Source of the DNA: Alitta virens | Lineage: Eukaryota > Annelida > Polychaeta > Phyllodocida > Nereididae | Length of the DNA stretch: 64,000 bases | Direction: 5' to 3' | Assembly: GCA_932294295.1 (NCBI GenBank) | Contig: OW028585.1 | Coordinates: forward strand, 14,106,771-14,170,770 | Part shown: positions 11,801 to 24,059 of the stretch, one piece after another | Numbering within the stretch: the first letter of the stretch is position 1 | How the letters are laid out: the number at the start of each line of letters is the position of its first letter | The notes under the pieces: generated by a model | Database searches by the model: none | What the model saw: the letters and a program-made list of their open reading frames with translations, nothing else | Told to the model about the DNA's origin: nothing | Made by a program: the position numbers and the translations under genes

Positions 11801-14800
11801 CTCCTCTGAAGGACCCGGGTTCAAAACTGGGCTCGGGCACCCTTCATGAGCTACATCCCAGCTGGATGCCTTTTGTATGAGACGTTAAAATGGTGGTCCC
11901 TTGTACTCAATGTCTATGCTAAGGCAAGTGAAAGATCCGACCCATGGGGTAATTGGGTAAAATGGGTGGACTCCTCTCTCTCACCTCATCAATCAACCCT
12001 AGATAGTGGCAAGAACTTGCCTTAGAGGGCTATCTATCTTATCTATCTATTGTGGTGTATGAATTGTGAAAGCAGTACAAAGGCTGAGCTTCGCTTGCAG
12101 AGAGAGGGTGACAGCTAAGTTTATTGATTTGAATTAGAGCTACGGTTAAGACAGACTCAAAAACAGCGTTCATGACATTAAGTAAAGGTTACAATCCACA
12201 GTGGATAGATTTTTAATGGTTATTGCCATAGTATGACTTTGCTTTGTCTCCCATTGGATAATGCATTCTGAGTGTGTGTATGTTATAACTTGAACTCACA
12301 CTCTAGCTAGTTTCAATTCATGTGCCCTTGGTAAGTATCTATCTATCTATCTACCTATCTATCTATCTGTCTGTGCGTCTAGCTGTCTAGCTGTCTGTCT
12401 GTCTATCTGTCGAGCTGTCTGCCTAGCTGTCTGTCTATCTGTCGTGCTGTCTGTCTATCTGTCTGTCTGTCTATCAACCTATTTATCTATCTATCTATCC
12501 ATCTATATATTCAAATGAGATTACAAACAGAAAATAAAACGATAACAGGCATTACTTATATATATATATATATGTATATTACTATATTGATTTCTGGCAT
12601 ATCCACATACTTTGACACTATACATTTATCTCTCATAGGGGAAGGCCAAGAGGCCGTAGGCAGTATGATCAAGTCGGCAGAAAGTCACGTGACCCACTAT
12701 TATTGTAGAATTCAGAAAAATGTCAATCTCGCGCATGTGCAAAAGGTACCCTTTGAGTTTTTCGTTCCGCCAGATTCTCGAAAGGCTAGGCAAACATCAT
12801 GATGGTCGCCGTTGATTTGAAAATTTCAAATAAATTTATGAGAAAGATAGGCTTTTTTTTAAATTTAGCATCCCTTCGGGTAGTACAGCTAATAAGCTTT
12901 AATTGCTTTTTTTTTTTCAAATCGAAAATAGATCAAATATTAAAACAGGTTGTTAAACGTCGTGGCCAACGTTGTGAAGAGTGTCGCCCGATTTACGATT
13001 TTTAATAATAATCTTCTGTAACAAAGAGGTAGTCCACCGTTTAGAATAGCTCATGCTGATTCCAAAAGGGGTTTTTGGATTGAAAATAGACCAAGATAGA
13101 GGCAGAAGAAGGCAGAAGAAGGCAGGTAGTTGTGCTGCAATAGACTTCTGCGCCCGCGCCATATAATCGCGCATATAAACTTCGGTTGGATACTTGTGGC
13201 ATTTTCATATTAATAATAATATAGTCATCATTAAAAAAAGGTTGAACTGTAGCGATACCCGAAGTTACAACATAAATAATATCTACCAAAACCAGGTGGC
13301 TATTATTTCTCGACCATAATTTATGATATATTAGTAGTTATGGAACTTAGTGACATTGTGATCACTCTTTTAAAAGGGATATAATGAAGTGGTCTCAAAA
13401 TTGAGGTAGTTGTGAAATGTAAAATGCTGTGAATGTAATTTGTATCTTACCCTCAACCGGAAATTGAGCCTGGGATCCAGCTGGCTAGGCCCCCACCTCT
13501 TTGTAATTTGGAGTTTTACACGAGGCAAAATTCAATGTTATAAACTTCAATGTTAAACTTGACAAAATTCAATGTTACAAACTTGATAAAAACAGAGTTT
13601 ATAATTCAAAGTGATATAGTAGCTGGGGGGGTCAAATGGTTAAGGCATCCGCAAATTCCACATTGGTCAGCTCTGCTGATGGCTCCCGACTCAAATCCCA
13701 GGCCTGGGCACTCTTCATGAGCTGCATCCCAGCTGGAATGTTGATCGCGTGAGACATTAAATTGGAGGTGCCTTGTACTCCGTGTTTATGCTTGGACAAG
13801 TAAAAGACCCCACCCATGGGGTAAATTTGTAGAATGGTGTGGACTCCAAGCCTTATCATCTCATCATTACATCTGCCTCTGGCAGCTGGTCATGTAAGCT
13901 GACTAAGCTTCAGACTCAGTAGCATTGAGACATTAGACATTGGAAACATTGATTATGATACATCATACATTGCTTAGTAAGCTAATTGACATCAATTTAT
14001 AACTTACTGAGAATAATTAACATCAAATTGAAACTTACTCAGATTACATGCTGTTGCATCACTCTTTGACATATAATCGCTAGAGACAGGAATGAAATTT
14101 TGAAGAAAACATTTTTTGTTGACTGTATTGTAGTCAAAAGAGTAGCACCAATTCTTTGCGGTGCAATTTTTCATGCAGTCTTCAATTTGTGACACTCCTT
14201 GTATGATCTGTAAAGACAATTTTTATCATGCAAAATATCATACAAATGTAATAAAAGATGAAAAGTGCCTCTTTTTGACAAGATTGTCACTTGGATTAAA
14301 AGGTTACTCGTTTGTAACAGTGTTTAGACTTATTACAGACTTTGTCAAAAGCTGACTTATTGTAGGTAGTTCCTAGTAATTTCATTGCTATAATACAGTT
14401 TCTAATTTTCAGTAAGAATTATTGTTTTGTTAGTGTATTTAAGAAAATGGTTAGGATAATTGTTTAGTATTTAAATTCATTTGATGTATTGATGAGTTAT
14501 TATTTTGATTGATAAATCTTTGGTAGATGAAATTTGTAAAGACTGAAATAAAACTTAAGACCACCAAAACCACTGTTTGAAAACTTCAAAATCTCACCAA
14601 GATGTCACGTCCGCTAACAGCTCTACCACTAAAGCAGTCATACTGTCCATCTTAAAGCAAATTACATTAATCAGTAAATGTCATATTAGAACATACAGTG
14701 CATTATGAGTTTTTACCACCAGTAGGTCAGTGACCTTCAGTTAATCTTTCAGTAGATTGCAGTATATATTTTTGTATTACACTGTAGTGCTTATATATTA

Positions 14801-15386
14801 ATTAACAGCATAGTCTGAGGGGGTACGTCCTACCCCAGCTGTAGTTGTACATATCCAATAGTGGATTTTCACAGAAAGTTTGCTATATTTCCATCAAGTG
14901 GCTATGACAGAATACTGCAATTCTATTGGCTGAAAAAGTTCCCACTCTTGATTGTGATTGGCTGAAGCAAAGTGCATCCTAGCAGCAGTATTTTTAGTGC
15001 ATTTTAATGAATATTTGACATCTTATCATTCAATTGATTTCCACTTTTCCCCTGAGAAAGTTATATTTATGGAATCAGTTAGTTATGATTTACTATGTCT
15101 GAAAAGCAAAACGAGTAATAAGAAGAGATGAAAGACTTCAGTCCTTCTGAATTCCGGGCTGCGCAGTGAAAAGACTCAGAGCTGGTCGAATGATAAATGG
15201 CCAACAGCTTAACCTATCAGTGAAGGTGACCTTAGGCTGACACTTACCCACAAGATTAAGCCATGTGGCTAGTAATTGAATTTCTTATATTATCAAAATC
15301 ACAATGTCTTACTTACACATATAGCCTTCACATAATAACACCATGATGAGAGCCCAGAGCCGAAGTTGTTGATGTTGCTTATCCAT
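8890..15386 (-). CDS. Secreted PAN/apple-PAN/apple-sushi-lectin-like protein, complete gene
   Basis: Seven coding exons on the minus strand: 15317-15386, 14598-14650, 14039-14207, 11664-11716, 11256-11415, about 9853-10040 and 8890-9281. Reading phases are consistent throughout and give 361 aa. Exon 1 is a signal peptide (MDKQHQQLRLWALIMVLLCEG). Residues ~24-97 and ~98-168 are two PAN/apple modules, each built from a 53-nt exon (YDCFSGRAVSGRDIL; YKCFPDKAIPGQDTE) plus a 160-169-nt exon holding CMKNCTAKNWCYSFDY or CRSACTARPWCVAFEH. Residues ~169-231 are a sushi/CCP domain ending GIWSNAEPKC. Residues ~232-361 resemble a fucolectin/discoidin-like galactose-binding fold and end CEVYFA. Likely a secreted adhesion or recognition protein; its ligand is unknown. 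I counted the sushi exon to within one base only. A paralogue lies at 58.8-63.1 kb. Confidence 0.82.
10466..10672. repeat. Dispersed ~210-bp repeat, copy a
   Basis: Matches 30164-30386 in the same orientation, sharing GGGAAATCCTGCCAAAACTG near one end and TCTCAAAATCCGTGATT near the other. The apparent ORF in both copies is a by-product. Family unknown. It lies in intron 5 of the PAN/sushi gene. Confidence 0.7.
11762..12055 (+). mobile_element. tRNA-derived SINE, family 2, copy a
   Basis: tRNA-like head (GGTGGTCTAGTGATAAG; B box GGGTTCAAAACTGGG), then a conserved body (TACATCCCAGCTGGATG, ACCCATGGGGTAA), ending in a (TCTA)n tail. It lies in intron 3 of the PAN/sushi gene, just upstream of exon 4 in the gene's direction. 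Confidence 0.8.
12334..12510. repeat. CTAT/CTGT microsatellite
   Basis: Imperfect tetranucleotide run of CTAT and CTGT units. A short TA run follows near 12558. Confidence 0.9.
13010..13170. repeat. Solo fragment of the 16.1-kb / 20.1-kb arm repeat
   Basis: Shares GATTGAAAATAGACCAA and a 'catgctgattcca' segment with the repeat units at 16140-16560 and, inverted, 20100-20220. Probably a detached piece of the same Harbinger-like family. Confidence 0.55.
13449..13500 (-). mobile_element. Fragment of SINE family 1
   Basis: Short degenerate piece of the tRNA-like head on the minus strand, retaining a B-box-like segment (catcccaggctcaatttccgg in reverse orientation, mutated). Confidence 0.45.
13622..13950 (+). 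mobile_element. SINE family 2, copy b
   Basis: Same body as copy a (GCATCCCAGCTGGAATG; ACCCCACCCATGGGGTAA; TGTGGACTCCAAGCC). The tRNA head is more decayed. It lies in intron 3 of the PAN/sushi gene. Confidence 0.75.
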
Positions 15387-16770
15387 AATTATCAAATTGT
15401 GTACTAACATTATCTACTTAATTGTCATATGATTATGTAGAATAGCAATGGCCTGTTTGTTAAATAATTTAAAACCAATAACATATTGCAAAGGCCATAT
15501 AGGCATTGATATCCATTTATGCGAAAAGATAAACTGTTCCATAAAAGTTTTAGAAAGGTCATCATGTTTGCATATGCACGCAGCGTTCCTGGAAATTGAT
15601 TACAGCCAATGTCATAGACTTGGAAACTCCAGCTGCTGGACTCACATGACGCTCTCTGGTAGGACTCTTAAGCCCTCCTCTCACATAGCCGGTTTTGCCG
15701 TAGTGAAGCCGTAGTATGATGTAACGGTTACGCAACGCAATTCTCGGCTCCAACCCGACGGTTACCCGTGGATACCCGGCGATACCCGTCGAGTCAGTCC
15801 TGGGACTCGTGGCCAAGCTGGGATACCCAGCGCCGGTAGCCGGGTGTCCAAAAGTAAACAGTTACTCCTACAACTCGGCGGATTACCCCTCGAAGTCGTC
15901 GAGTCACCCCTGGAGGCCGTCGAGTCACTCGACGACTTGGACGGGTTTCCTCTCGCTAATTTTAGGCGTAATGAACACGACGGCTTGTTCCGGGCTAGTA
16001 CGAGTAACTCGACGAGTAGAAGGAGTAACTCGACGGCTTCCAGGAGTAACCCGCCGACTGCTACCAGCATCAGCGTAGGCAGGGAGGGGGGTTGTATATA
16101 CTTTAAAAGGCTGCTGCTCCCATAATAATACGCCGATTTTCGTCAAATAAAATTGAATTGTAGTATAGTTCATACTGATTCCATAAGTGTTTTCTGATTT
16201 GAAAATAAACCAAATATTAAGCGAGATATTTGTCTGAGAAGGCTGGTAGGCGGCAAACACTGGTGCTCCCTCAAGCGTCCGCGCCCGGACAGTATCAATG
16301 CAGGCAAAGCTGAGCGCTTCTTTAAAAGGCTGCTGCTCCTCTAATATTATACTGATTCCATAAGTGTTTTCGGATTGAAAATAGACCAAATATTAAGCGA
16401 GATATTCGTCTGAGAAGGCAGTTGTCTGGCGGCAGCGGCTGCTCCATTAATATTAATCCGATTTTCATTAAATAAATATTGAATTATAGTAGAGTTCATA
16501 CTAATTCCACACAGATTTTCAGATTGAAAATAGACCAAATATTAAGCGAGATATTCGTCTGAGAATGCAGTTCTCTGGCGGCGGCAAGGTGCTCTGTGTA
16601 TGGTCATGACTTGAATGGTATGGTCAATATTTTTGACCATGATATATACATTGTTTGGATGAGCTTTATTGCAATTAATTTCTACTCATTCTGCCAACTG
16701 GCCAATGGGAAGGACTTTTCCTTTGGTTTTGTAAAGTCAATTAACCTATATATGTAATAGCAATCTGCCT

Positions 16771-17010
16771 TGACCGTTATGTCAATTGCTATTAGCATTT
16801 TGAATAATACAAATAATGGGGTAAATCATGCTTTTTCATCATTGATCACATGCATGAATTGAAATCATTGATCACAAGCATGAATTGAAATTCTGAATTG
16901 ACCGTTATGTCAATTGCTATAAGCATTTTGAATAATACAAAGAATGGGGTAAGTCATGCTTTTTCATCATTGATCACAAGCATTAATTGAAATTCTGAAT
17001 TTCAACTGAT
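16771..17010. repeat. Two-copy ~128-bp tandem duplication
   Basis: The phrase TTGACCGTTATGTCAATTGC begins near 16770 and again near 16898. The following sequence (AATGGGGTAA, TTTTTCATCATTGATCACA) repeats with few changes. Confidence 0.8.
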
Positions 17011-17678
17011 TCCTGTTTATTATGCACATTGAAGAGGGAGATTGTTTTGATCATGGATGGAACATGCAATATCAATTTTAATTCCAGTTGGATTATTTTC
17101 AGAAACAACAACAAGAATGAAATATTGATAATTTATATAAAATGAAATAAATATCTAATATGATTACTCTAAACTAGAGTATATCTATCTATAGATAGTT
17201 GTTATAGCTCCATAGACATCTTTATCTAGTTGGAATTTTATTGACCAACCTATCAAAAGAAGCGTAATTTTCTCAGCCACATTTTTGTATCAGTCTGTTT
17301 GTATCACTATTCTTATCCGTTCTTAAGATACAGTCGAAAATGTAAACGCAAGTCAAATCGTAACTCATTTCTTATATTTCTTTGACATATTTGTTACATT
17401 TTATCAAACTACATTATTTTTGTTCTTGTTGGAAATATTAGTTCAACTCATTGCCAATCTGTTTGCTGTATGTTACATTAATTTCTACCTATGATTTTCA
17501 CTTCATGTTTTGTCTCATTCTCTATTATGAATTATGCAATATTACTACTCATTCACTGATTATACTGATTCCTTTATACTATAATTCAATACAATTGCCA
17601 CATTTATATTACTATTACAAAACTTTCCCACTTTAATTATTCCTGCCTCTATTTTTTCATTCTCAACCCACATTTCTG

Positions 17679-18170
17679 TTGCTCAATCGCAACCTCTGTG
17701 CATTATTATTCTCATTGCTTCTTTGGCAATCATTATTCATTGCTGCATTCCAAATGCCTCCATACATTGGTGCATCGCAATCTTCTTTCATAGCTGCATC
17801 GCAAATGGTTTCATTAAAGGGGTCTACATGGGACTCAAAAATAGGAAGCAATGTCCCTTGTCGATTTTACAAAAAAAAAATAAAAATAAAAAAAATAAAA
17901 AAATTATATGCTATCACTATTTAACAATATATTCAACTTATGTCCGTCACTATTTAAGAGCTTCAGTGTCGATTTGTCACTTATTAAGAAAGAGAATCTC
18001 GATTTTGTCTAATATTACTCAGTAGGCTCCTTCCATACATTGCTGCATCGCTAATGCTTCCATACATTGCTGCATCGCAAATGTCTAAGTACATTGCTGC
18101 ATCGCAATTGCTCGCACGCTTTTCCGCATTGCTGCATCGCGACTTTAATTTGTTGCTGTATCGCGATTTG
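17679..18170. repeat. Minisatellite based on CATTGCTGCATCGC
   Basis: About nine copies, in two clusters (17730-17810 and 18030-18170), of a ~27-29-bp unit containing ACATTGCTGCATCGC. The ORFs overlapping it are products of the repeat. Confidence 0.8.
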
Positions 18171-18388
18171 TTTTCTATCACAACATCTTGTTGTGATTAT
18201 ATTTTCATGTTGGGTTTTTCTCTCCATACTTTCCTGTCTGCTGTGCCAATTTACAACATTAAATACACCTGTTACAATCGTATGCTTTATTATATTTATT
18301 TAGTTTTATTTCACTTGTCTCATTGACAACTGTGACTGATAATATTTATTTGCCTGTGCTCTCAACATTAAATTTATTATATTATATA

Positions 18389-19340
18389 TTAGTGCAAATT
18401 GCCTAATAACAAGACTGCCTCCCAATGTCACTGAAACCTTCCATCTACAAGAGGTTCGATCCATCCCTCTATGTGAGGGTCAGTGCAAACTGCCTCGCAA
18501 CAACCCTGTTACTTCAAATGCTGCTATAATCATCCATCTTCAAGAGCGAACATTCATCTGTCTATGTGAGGGTCAGTGCAAATTGCCTAACAACAAATAT
18601 AATCATCCATGCAATCATCCATGCAGTTACATACGTCCATCTACAACAGGTTACATCCATCCGTCCAGTGAGGGTCAGTGCAAACTGCCTCACAACAACC
18701 CTGTTTCTTCAATGTTGTTACATCCTTCAAACTATGAAATCCATTCGTCTACATCTTTCTAATTGAGAGTCAAGGAAAAATTGCCTTCCCAATGCAGTTA
18801 CATCCTCCCATCTAAAAGAGCTTACATTCATCCGTCTGTGTGAGGGTCAGTGCAAATTGCCTCACAATAAGCTTGGTTCTTTAATGCTGTTGCATCAGTC
18901 CATCTACAGGAGGTTACATTCATCTCTCTATGTGAGGGTCTGAACAAATTGCCTCACAACAAGACTGCCTCCCAATGTCACTATAACCTTCCATCTACAA
19001 GAGGTTCCATCCATCTGTCTATGTGAGGGTCGGTGCAAACTATTTTTAATGTTGTTTAAATCTATATATCGTTTTCAAACAACCATTTCCACTAGATAAT
19101 AATTGCATTATCCACGTATATCAAGGCCAGGTTATGCTTTTAGTTTATTTTGTTGCAGGTAAACTAACGAGGTTATGGATCTACAGGTCAGCTACACGAG
19201 GGTCAGTGCAAACTGCCTCAGTGACTACTTCTTCTGATAGTTTCTTACATCCATCTACATATCGTCTTTCCTCCTTCTACATGATGGTCAGTAAAGACTG
19301 CCTCAGCAACGTCATTACTCCAGATATATAGCTTCTCTCA
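18389..19340. repeat. ~92-bp minisatellite
   Basis: Eight or more diverged units, each with AGTGCAAACTGCCTCACAAC, a CATCTACAAGAGGTTACATC-type segment and TATGTGAGGGTC. Unit length varies from about 75 to 102 bp. No coding signal. Confidence 0.8.
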
Positions 19341-20390
19341 GCCATCGACATCAGACTATTCTTGCAATGTAACTACTACTGCTCACTGCTTCTTTTCATC
19401 TGTCTACATGCACAAGCTAACTGTTGTTGATTGTCCTTTTTTTTTCTACTATGGGAGACAGTCCCTCTGACTGTAAGCCTTCGGGACTTTGGGATTTTCT
19501 TCCTTCTTGTCTCCCATAGTCTAGATTTTTATGTACATATCTATATATTACTTTTACTTATTTCTGTCACTTTTCACATGTTCTAGTTATTGTATAATCT
19601 TCTATTTATTTGGCTGTATAAATCCACAATTCCATAACCATTTAATATATTAAAAATTTAACCCACATTTTGTGTCTGTCGTTCCTGCACAAAAATCTAC
19701 ATATTTATACTCTATGAGGTATTACTAATTTTATTAACAAGCATATTCTTGTTTGTGCCTAGTATATTCCATTAATTTTCCCCACCTTAACTATTATATA
19801 AATTCTACACATTTCCCTGAATAATTCAGTCTTTATTTGACAAAAATCGGATATGTAGATAGACAGATAGTTTAGAGACAGATAGATTTATATGCTTATT
19901 ATATAATATAAAATATCTAGCTGAATATTTGGTCTATATAAGTACATAAAAGATAGCAAATAAAATCACAGATCAAATCACAAATACTAATTACAATATC
20001 AATATTAGAATAATATTAGGGGAGCAGCAGCCTTTTAAAGAAGCGCTCAGCATTGATACAGTCCCAGCGCGGACGTCTGCGAGAGCACCACTGTTTGCAT
20101 CCGCCAACCTAGCTACCTTCTCAGACGAATAACTCGCTTAATATTTGGTATATTTGCAATCCGAAAACACGTATGGAATCAGTATAAACTAAACTACAAT
20201 TCAGTTTTGTTTAACGAAAAATCGGACTAATATTAGAGGAGCAGCAGCCTTTTAAAATATATACAACCCCCTCCCTGCCTACGCTGATGCTGACGCTGGT
20301 AGCAGTCGGCGAGTTACTACTACAACTCGGCGGGTTACTCCTGGAAGCCGTCGAATAACTCCTACTACCCATCGGCTTACGTATAGTGAC

Positions 20391-20610
20391 CCGTAGAACC
20401 CGCCGAGTCACCCGTAGAACCCGCCGAGTCACCCGCCGAGTCACCCGCCGAGTCACCCGCCGAGTCACCCGCCGAGTCACCCGCCGAGTCACCCGCCGAG
20501 TCACCCGCCGAGTCACCCGCCGAGTCACCCGCCGAGTCACCCGCCGAGTCACCCGCCGAGTCACCCGTAGACCCACCGAGTCACCCGCCGAGTCACCCGT
20601 CGATTCACCC
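20391..20610. repeat. 12-bp GC-rich tandem array CGAGTCACCCGC
   Basis: Around fourteen units, mostly perfect, of CGAGTCACCCGC. Because 12 is a multiple of 3, all frames stay open and give artificial Thr-Arg-Arg-Val repeats. It sits just inside the right terminus of the 5-kb element. Confidence 0.92.
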
Positions 20611-20699
20611 GTAGAACCCTTTTTGCCACCAGAATCTGTCGCCATCCCGACGAAAAAAGCTGTTGCATAACCGGCTACATGAGAGGGGGGCATTATTGG

Positions 20700-22430
20700 T
20701 TGAAGGTCTACCTAAACCAACGGGAGTCGATGAAAGGCAAGTTTAAATACAACAAACAGGAATTAAATTACAGCATAAAACTGAATAACGCCACACTGTT
20801 ACTGCAGTCATTGGCTGTGATAAGGCTGTCATTAGATTATGCTCAGCAAGACAAAAAATAATTATAACAGAGGCTCACATGGAAAATTGTTCACAAATCC
20901 AACTGAGAACAACCTTATTTTTCTTTTCTTATATTTTAATTCTAAAACTAATTGGTCCACTGCAGCACTAACAAAATTTTTGAGTTAATTTAGGCAACCA
21001 AATTGATCTGAATTATTGAAAGACACAATAATAATAAAAAATTATTGGCTAAATTAAAATAATTTTTTTTATATTATAAGTATAATTGTTGAAAGATTGC
21101 ATTAAATTGATAAAATTCCCTCAAACAAATAATCTAATTTACAATATATATTAATTTAAAGAGTTATTAATTGAGCTTGCAGTACAACAACTCAATTTGA
21201 ATTATTATATAAGCTGTGCTGTATTAATTTGAAATTATTACAATAAATGTTCTTACTTCATTTAAAGTTACAATATTTTCTTACACAAATGTAAACTGTG
21301 CTTAATATCAAGCTACAATATATTCCAATAAAGTTAATATCAATTCTGCTTCGTTAATTTAAAATGAAGTAATTTTCTGCTCATTAATGGAGCGAGTGAA
21401 ACACGTGCTCACCTTTTGAAGCAGTCTCAGCAAATGACTTAAGGTCAGTGGAGAGATATTTAAGAGAATTAACGGACAGCTTTAATTGGCATCAATTGGG
21501 CGCCATGCTTGGCTGAACACTCAGCTAGATTGCTCACAGTGCACTGACCTGGGCTAGCTGGCCTGGCAGTTTCAGTGCATGGCAAAAATGTTTTTTAATT
21601 TTCATTTAACTATTGTTTTATCCTTTTTATCAGTATTTTTGCGTTTCAAGTTATCTTATTAGCAGAACCATATTATACAACAGTGTATAAATATATTTTA
21701 TAAATAAATAAAAACAACCATTTTAGCCATAGGCACCAGTGTATTTCATCTCTATTCAGACAATCCCACTCTAAGACGACCTCACCATTAAATCCACCCA
21801 TTTTGGCCCCGATTGTAGAAACTTGTAATTGTACCTCTGTATTTAGACAACCTTGCTGTTGAGACCTGGTCTTAGTGAACAGATTCCCTTAGTTGGGACC
21901 ATCACTTGCCTCTGCACAGACACAGAGTAAAAGACACATCCAGCCGTTCTTTACGCCGTTTTATATATCGAGTATACAGCTGCAATGCCATGCATAAGTG
22001 AACCCAATAAAAAGAAAGAAAAAGAGAAGAAAAAAAGAAAACAAAGCCCGTTTTATTTATTTGTTTAAATTAATTGGATTTTTAATTATAATATTATATA
22101 TATGCAGACATTCGCAAATTGATGTTGTATATTGTTAACAGCAGTGAATTGCCATAAACTGTCACTTTCAATTAATAAACTACCACTTATGTCGTATTAA
22201 TTAAGCATGTCATCGTAGGCCTAATGTGCAAAAAAGAGTAGAAACAGTGATTTAAAATATAGGCCGTTATTATAATATAGGCTTATTCTCATTTAATTAG
22301 CTTTAAATTGACATTTCTGTAGAAATTTACTGTAGCCTACGTATTGTCTGAAATCATTGCCCCAATTTTATATTTAAAGTTAATTGAGCGGCTTTTAGCC
22401 CTGGAGAGATTTTAAAATGTGTATTGACAA
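20700..22430. other. AT-rich non-coding stretch
   Basis: No exon with a convincing splice context. It includes a short GC-richer patch (21480-21600) and fragments related to the dispersed 'accacctcactattaagacc' phrase (21770-21880). A terminal-repeat-like CATGCATAAGTGAACCC segment lies near 21988, and an A-rich tract follows it. Confidence 0.4.
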
Positions 22431-22445
22431 ACTAGCGATACTTAC

Positions 22446-22644
22446 TATTGGCCGTTTCTGCTAGAGACCTAACTTCTACAGCTCGAACTGAATTAAATCG
22501 GTTGTTGTGGTTAATTTCCTTGACACTATGGTTAGAACAAGACATCTCCATAGTTTCACGTGCTTTAGAGATAATGGCACTGTGTTTTCTCTTCAAACGA
22601 AGGTGATGAAGCGGGCAGAATTTTTCACGGGAATTTTCGGTCAT
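22446..22644 (-). CDS. Candidate first coding exon of an unidentified gene
   Basis: The ATG at 22642-22644 has a good context (CACCATGACC). The frame stays open for 66 codons and ends at a consensus donor (AATA|GTAAGT). The product is a basic, Ser/Arg/Lys-rich segment beginning MTENSREKFCPLHHLRLKRK. I do not recognise it, and I could not find a following exon in the DNA to the left. It begins about 30 bases from the left end of the 7.3-kb inverted element. It could be a real first exon or a chance ORF. Confidence 0.35.
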
Positions 22645-22870
22645 GGTGGTGTGTTTGCTGATCTAAGGCTTCTAGTCGATTCGTCACTGCGCGATTCGTC
22701 CTAGCGAAAACTGGTCCATTCGTCACTCGAAAAAAGTCTGTTCGTCACCTGAAACTGGTCGATTAGTCACCCGAAATTGGTCGGTTCGTCACTCGTATTT
22801 TTTATTTATTTTATAAATGCTGGCACAGGCTTCCCGCCGGCTAGCCTTACTCTACGGCCGCCCCCGTGCG

Positions 22871-22892
22871 CCCCCCCCCCCCCCCCCCCCCC
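22871..22892. repeat. Poly-C tract
   Basis: A run of about 22 C residues followed by GGGG. It is a likely sequencing or assembly weak point. Confidence 0.95.
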
Positions 22893-24059
22893 GGGGCCCG
22901 GCCCAACTCAAATAAGCCATACAGGCTTAATACTCTCTAACGTCACCTCAAGTTGACAACTGACAATTTTATTAACACAGTTTTATTAACAATATAAAAT
23001 TAAAATGCACAATTTCATCAGTCATTTATAGATCTATGACTAGCTACAATTTACACTGAGTAGTGAGTTATATTAAAAAAATTACAGAGGTCCATTAAAT
23101 GTGGCAACTTTCCTGACCAATTCCATGGATGACATTGTCCCCCCAATAAAAGCTTCCCAGTGTTCAAAAATCTTCTTTATTGAAATTATTAGGCATCATT
23201 TGATATGCACCAAGAAGTAATATGTTACTATACAACAATAATGAAATAAAATTCGTGAAAATCCTGTGAAAGAAAAAGTATAGAACAAATCTTTGTGGTT
23301 CTGTACGACTTGAAAATATTATGCATCATTTGATATGCACCAAGAAATAATATGTAATTATCATGCAGTATCTAAATATAAATAATTCACTTCTGCATAG
23401 GAATAGTAATATGAAGAAATCATTTATTAATCATAATATAAGCATATTATTTATAATAATATAATAAATAATAATTTTTTCCTTATATTATTATAAATTG
23501 CGGCATGAATTTAATATCAATTAGCAAGTATATTTATCAGTCCAGTGAATTACCACTAAACAGTAATGCTCTATCATTACCACAAATATGGTAGCGATAG
23601 AACAGCTACCATAAAAGAGGAATGCTCTACTGTTACTAAATTCTGGTAGCGTTTGCAGTTCATTAATAATATGTTAGATGGCAGCAGTATCCACTTTAAA
23701 AGGGGTGATTTAGATCTTTATCACTGATGATTGATAGCAGCTGATGCTGGGTGTGCAACCCCCTCCCTTCACCTCTCTGTGATTTTACCCCCGCTTGTCA
23801 CCCCCTCCAGCTGTCCAGTAGCAGCTAATAGCCACATCTTTATCATGTACAATATATTGGTATCAATTAAGAATGGGAGATAGAAACTCTCCATAGAAGA
23901 GAGAACATTTTCTGTCACACAACCCACACATTATTTGTAAAATATATACAGACACGAAACTATTTAAGCAGAAATCTAAAATGTTTGTTAAACATTGATA
24001 AATATTAAATATTAAATGTTACATTCCCATTTTTATCTAAATTTCTTTTTTGATTGCAA

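Larger units (their letters stand above)
15671..20692. mobile_element. ~5.0-kb Harbinger-like non-autonomous element with long inverted arms
   Basis: The left terminus reads AGCCCTCCTCTCACATAGCC. The right terminus, reverse complemented, reads TGCCCCCCTCTCATGTAGCC. The flanks on both sides are TTA (15668-15670 and 20693-20695), matching PIF/Harbinger target duplication. Inside each end is a GC-rich tandem block (15750-16060; 20340-20640). Next comes an inverted pair of blocks carrying CAGCATCAGCGTAGGCAGGG and TTTAAAAGGCTGCTGCTCC (16060-16570 against 20010-20310). The middle (16.6-20.0 kb) holds minisatellites and AT-rich DNA with no transposase. The outer ends resemble those of the transposase copy at 5.3-6.7 kb, which suggests mobilisation by such an enzyme. 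Confidence 0.75.

Noticed and set aside
12640..12820. GC-richer patch suggesting a promoter or exon
   Set aside because: The plus-strand frame has no splice support or family match; it lies inside an intron of the minus-strand gene.
20211..20693. Arg/Thr/Val-repeat ORFs on both strands
   Set aside because: The 12-bp array keeps all frames open; this is not a protein.
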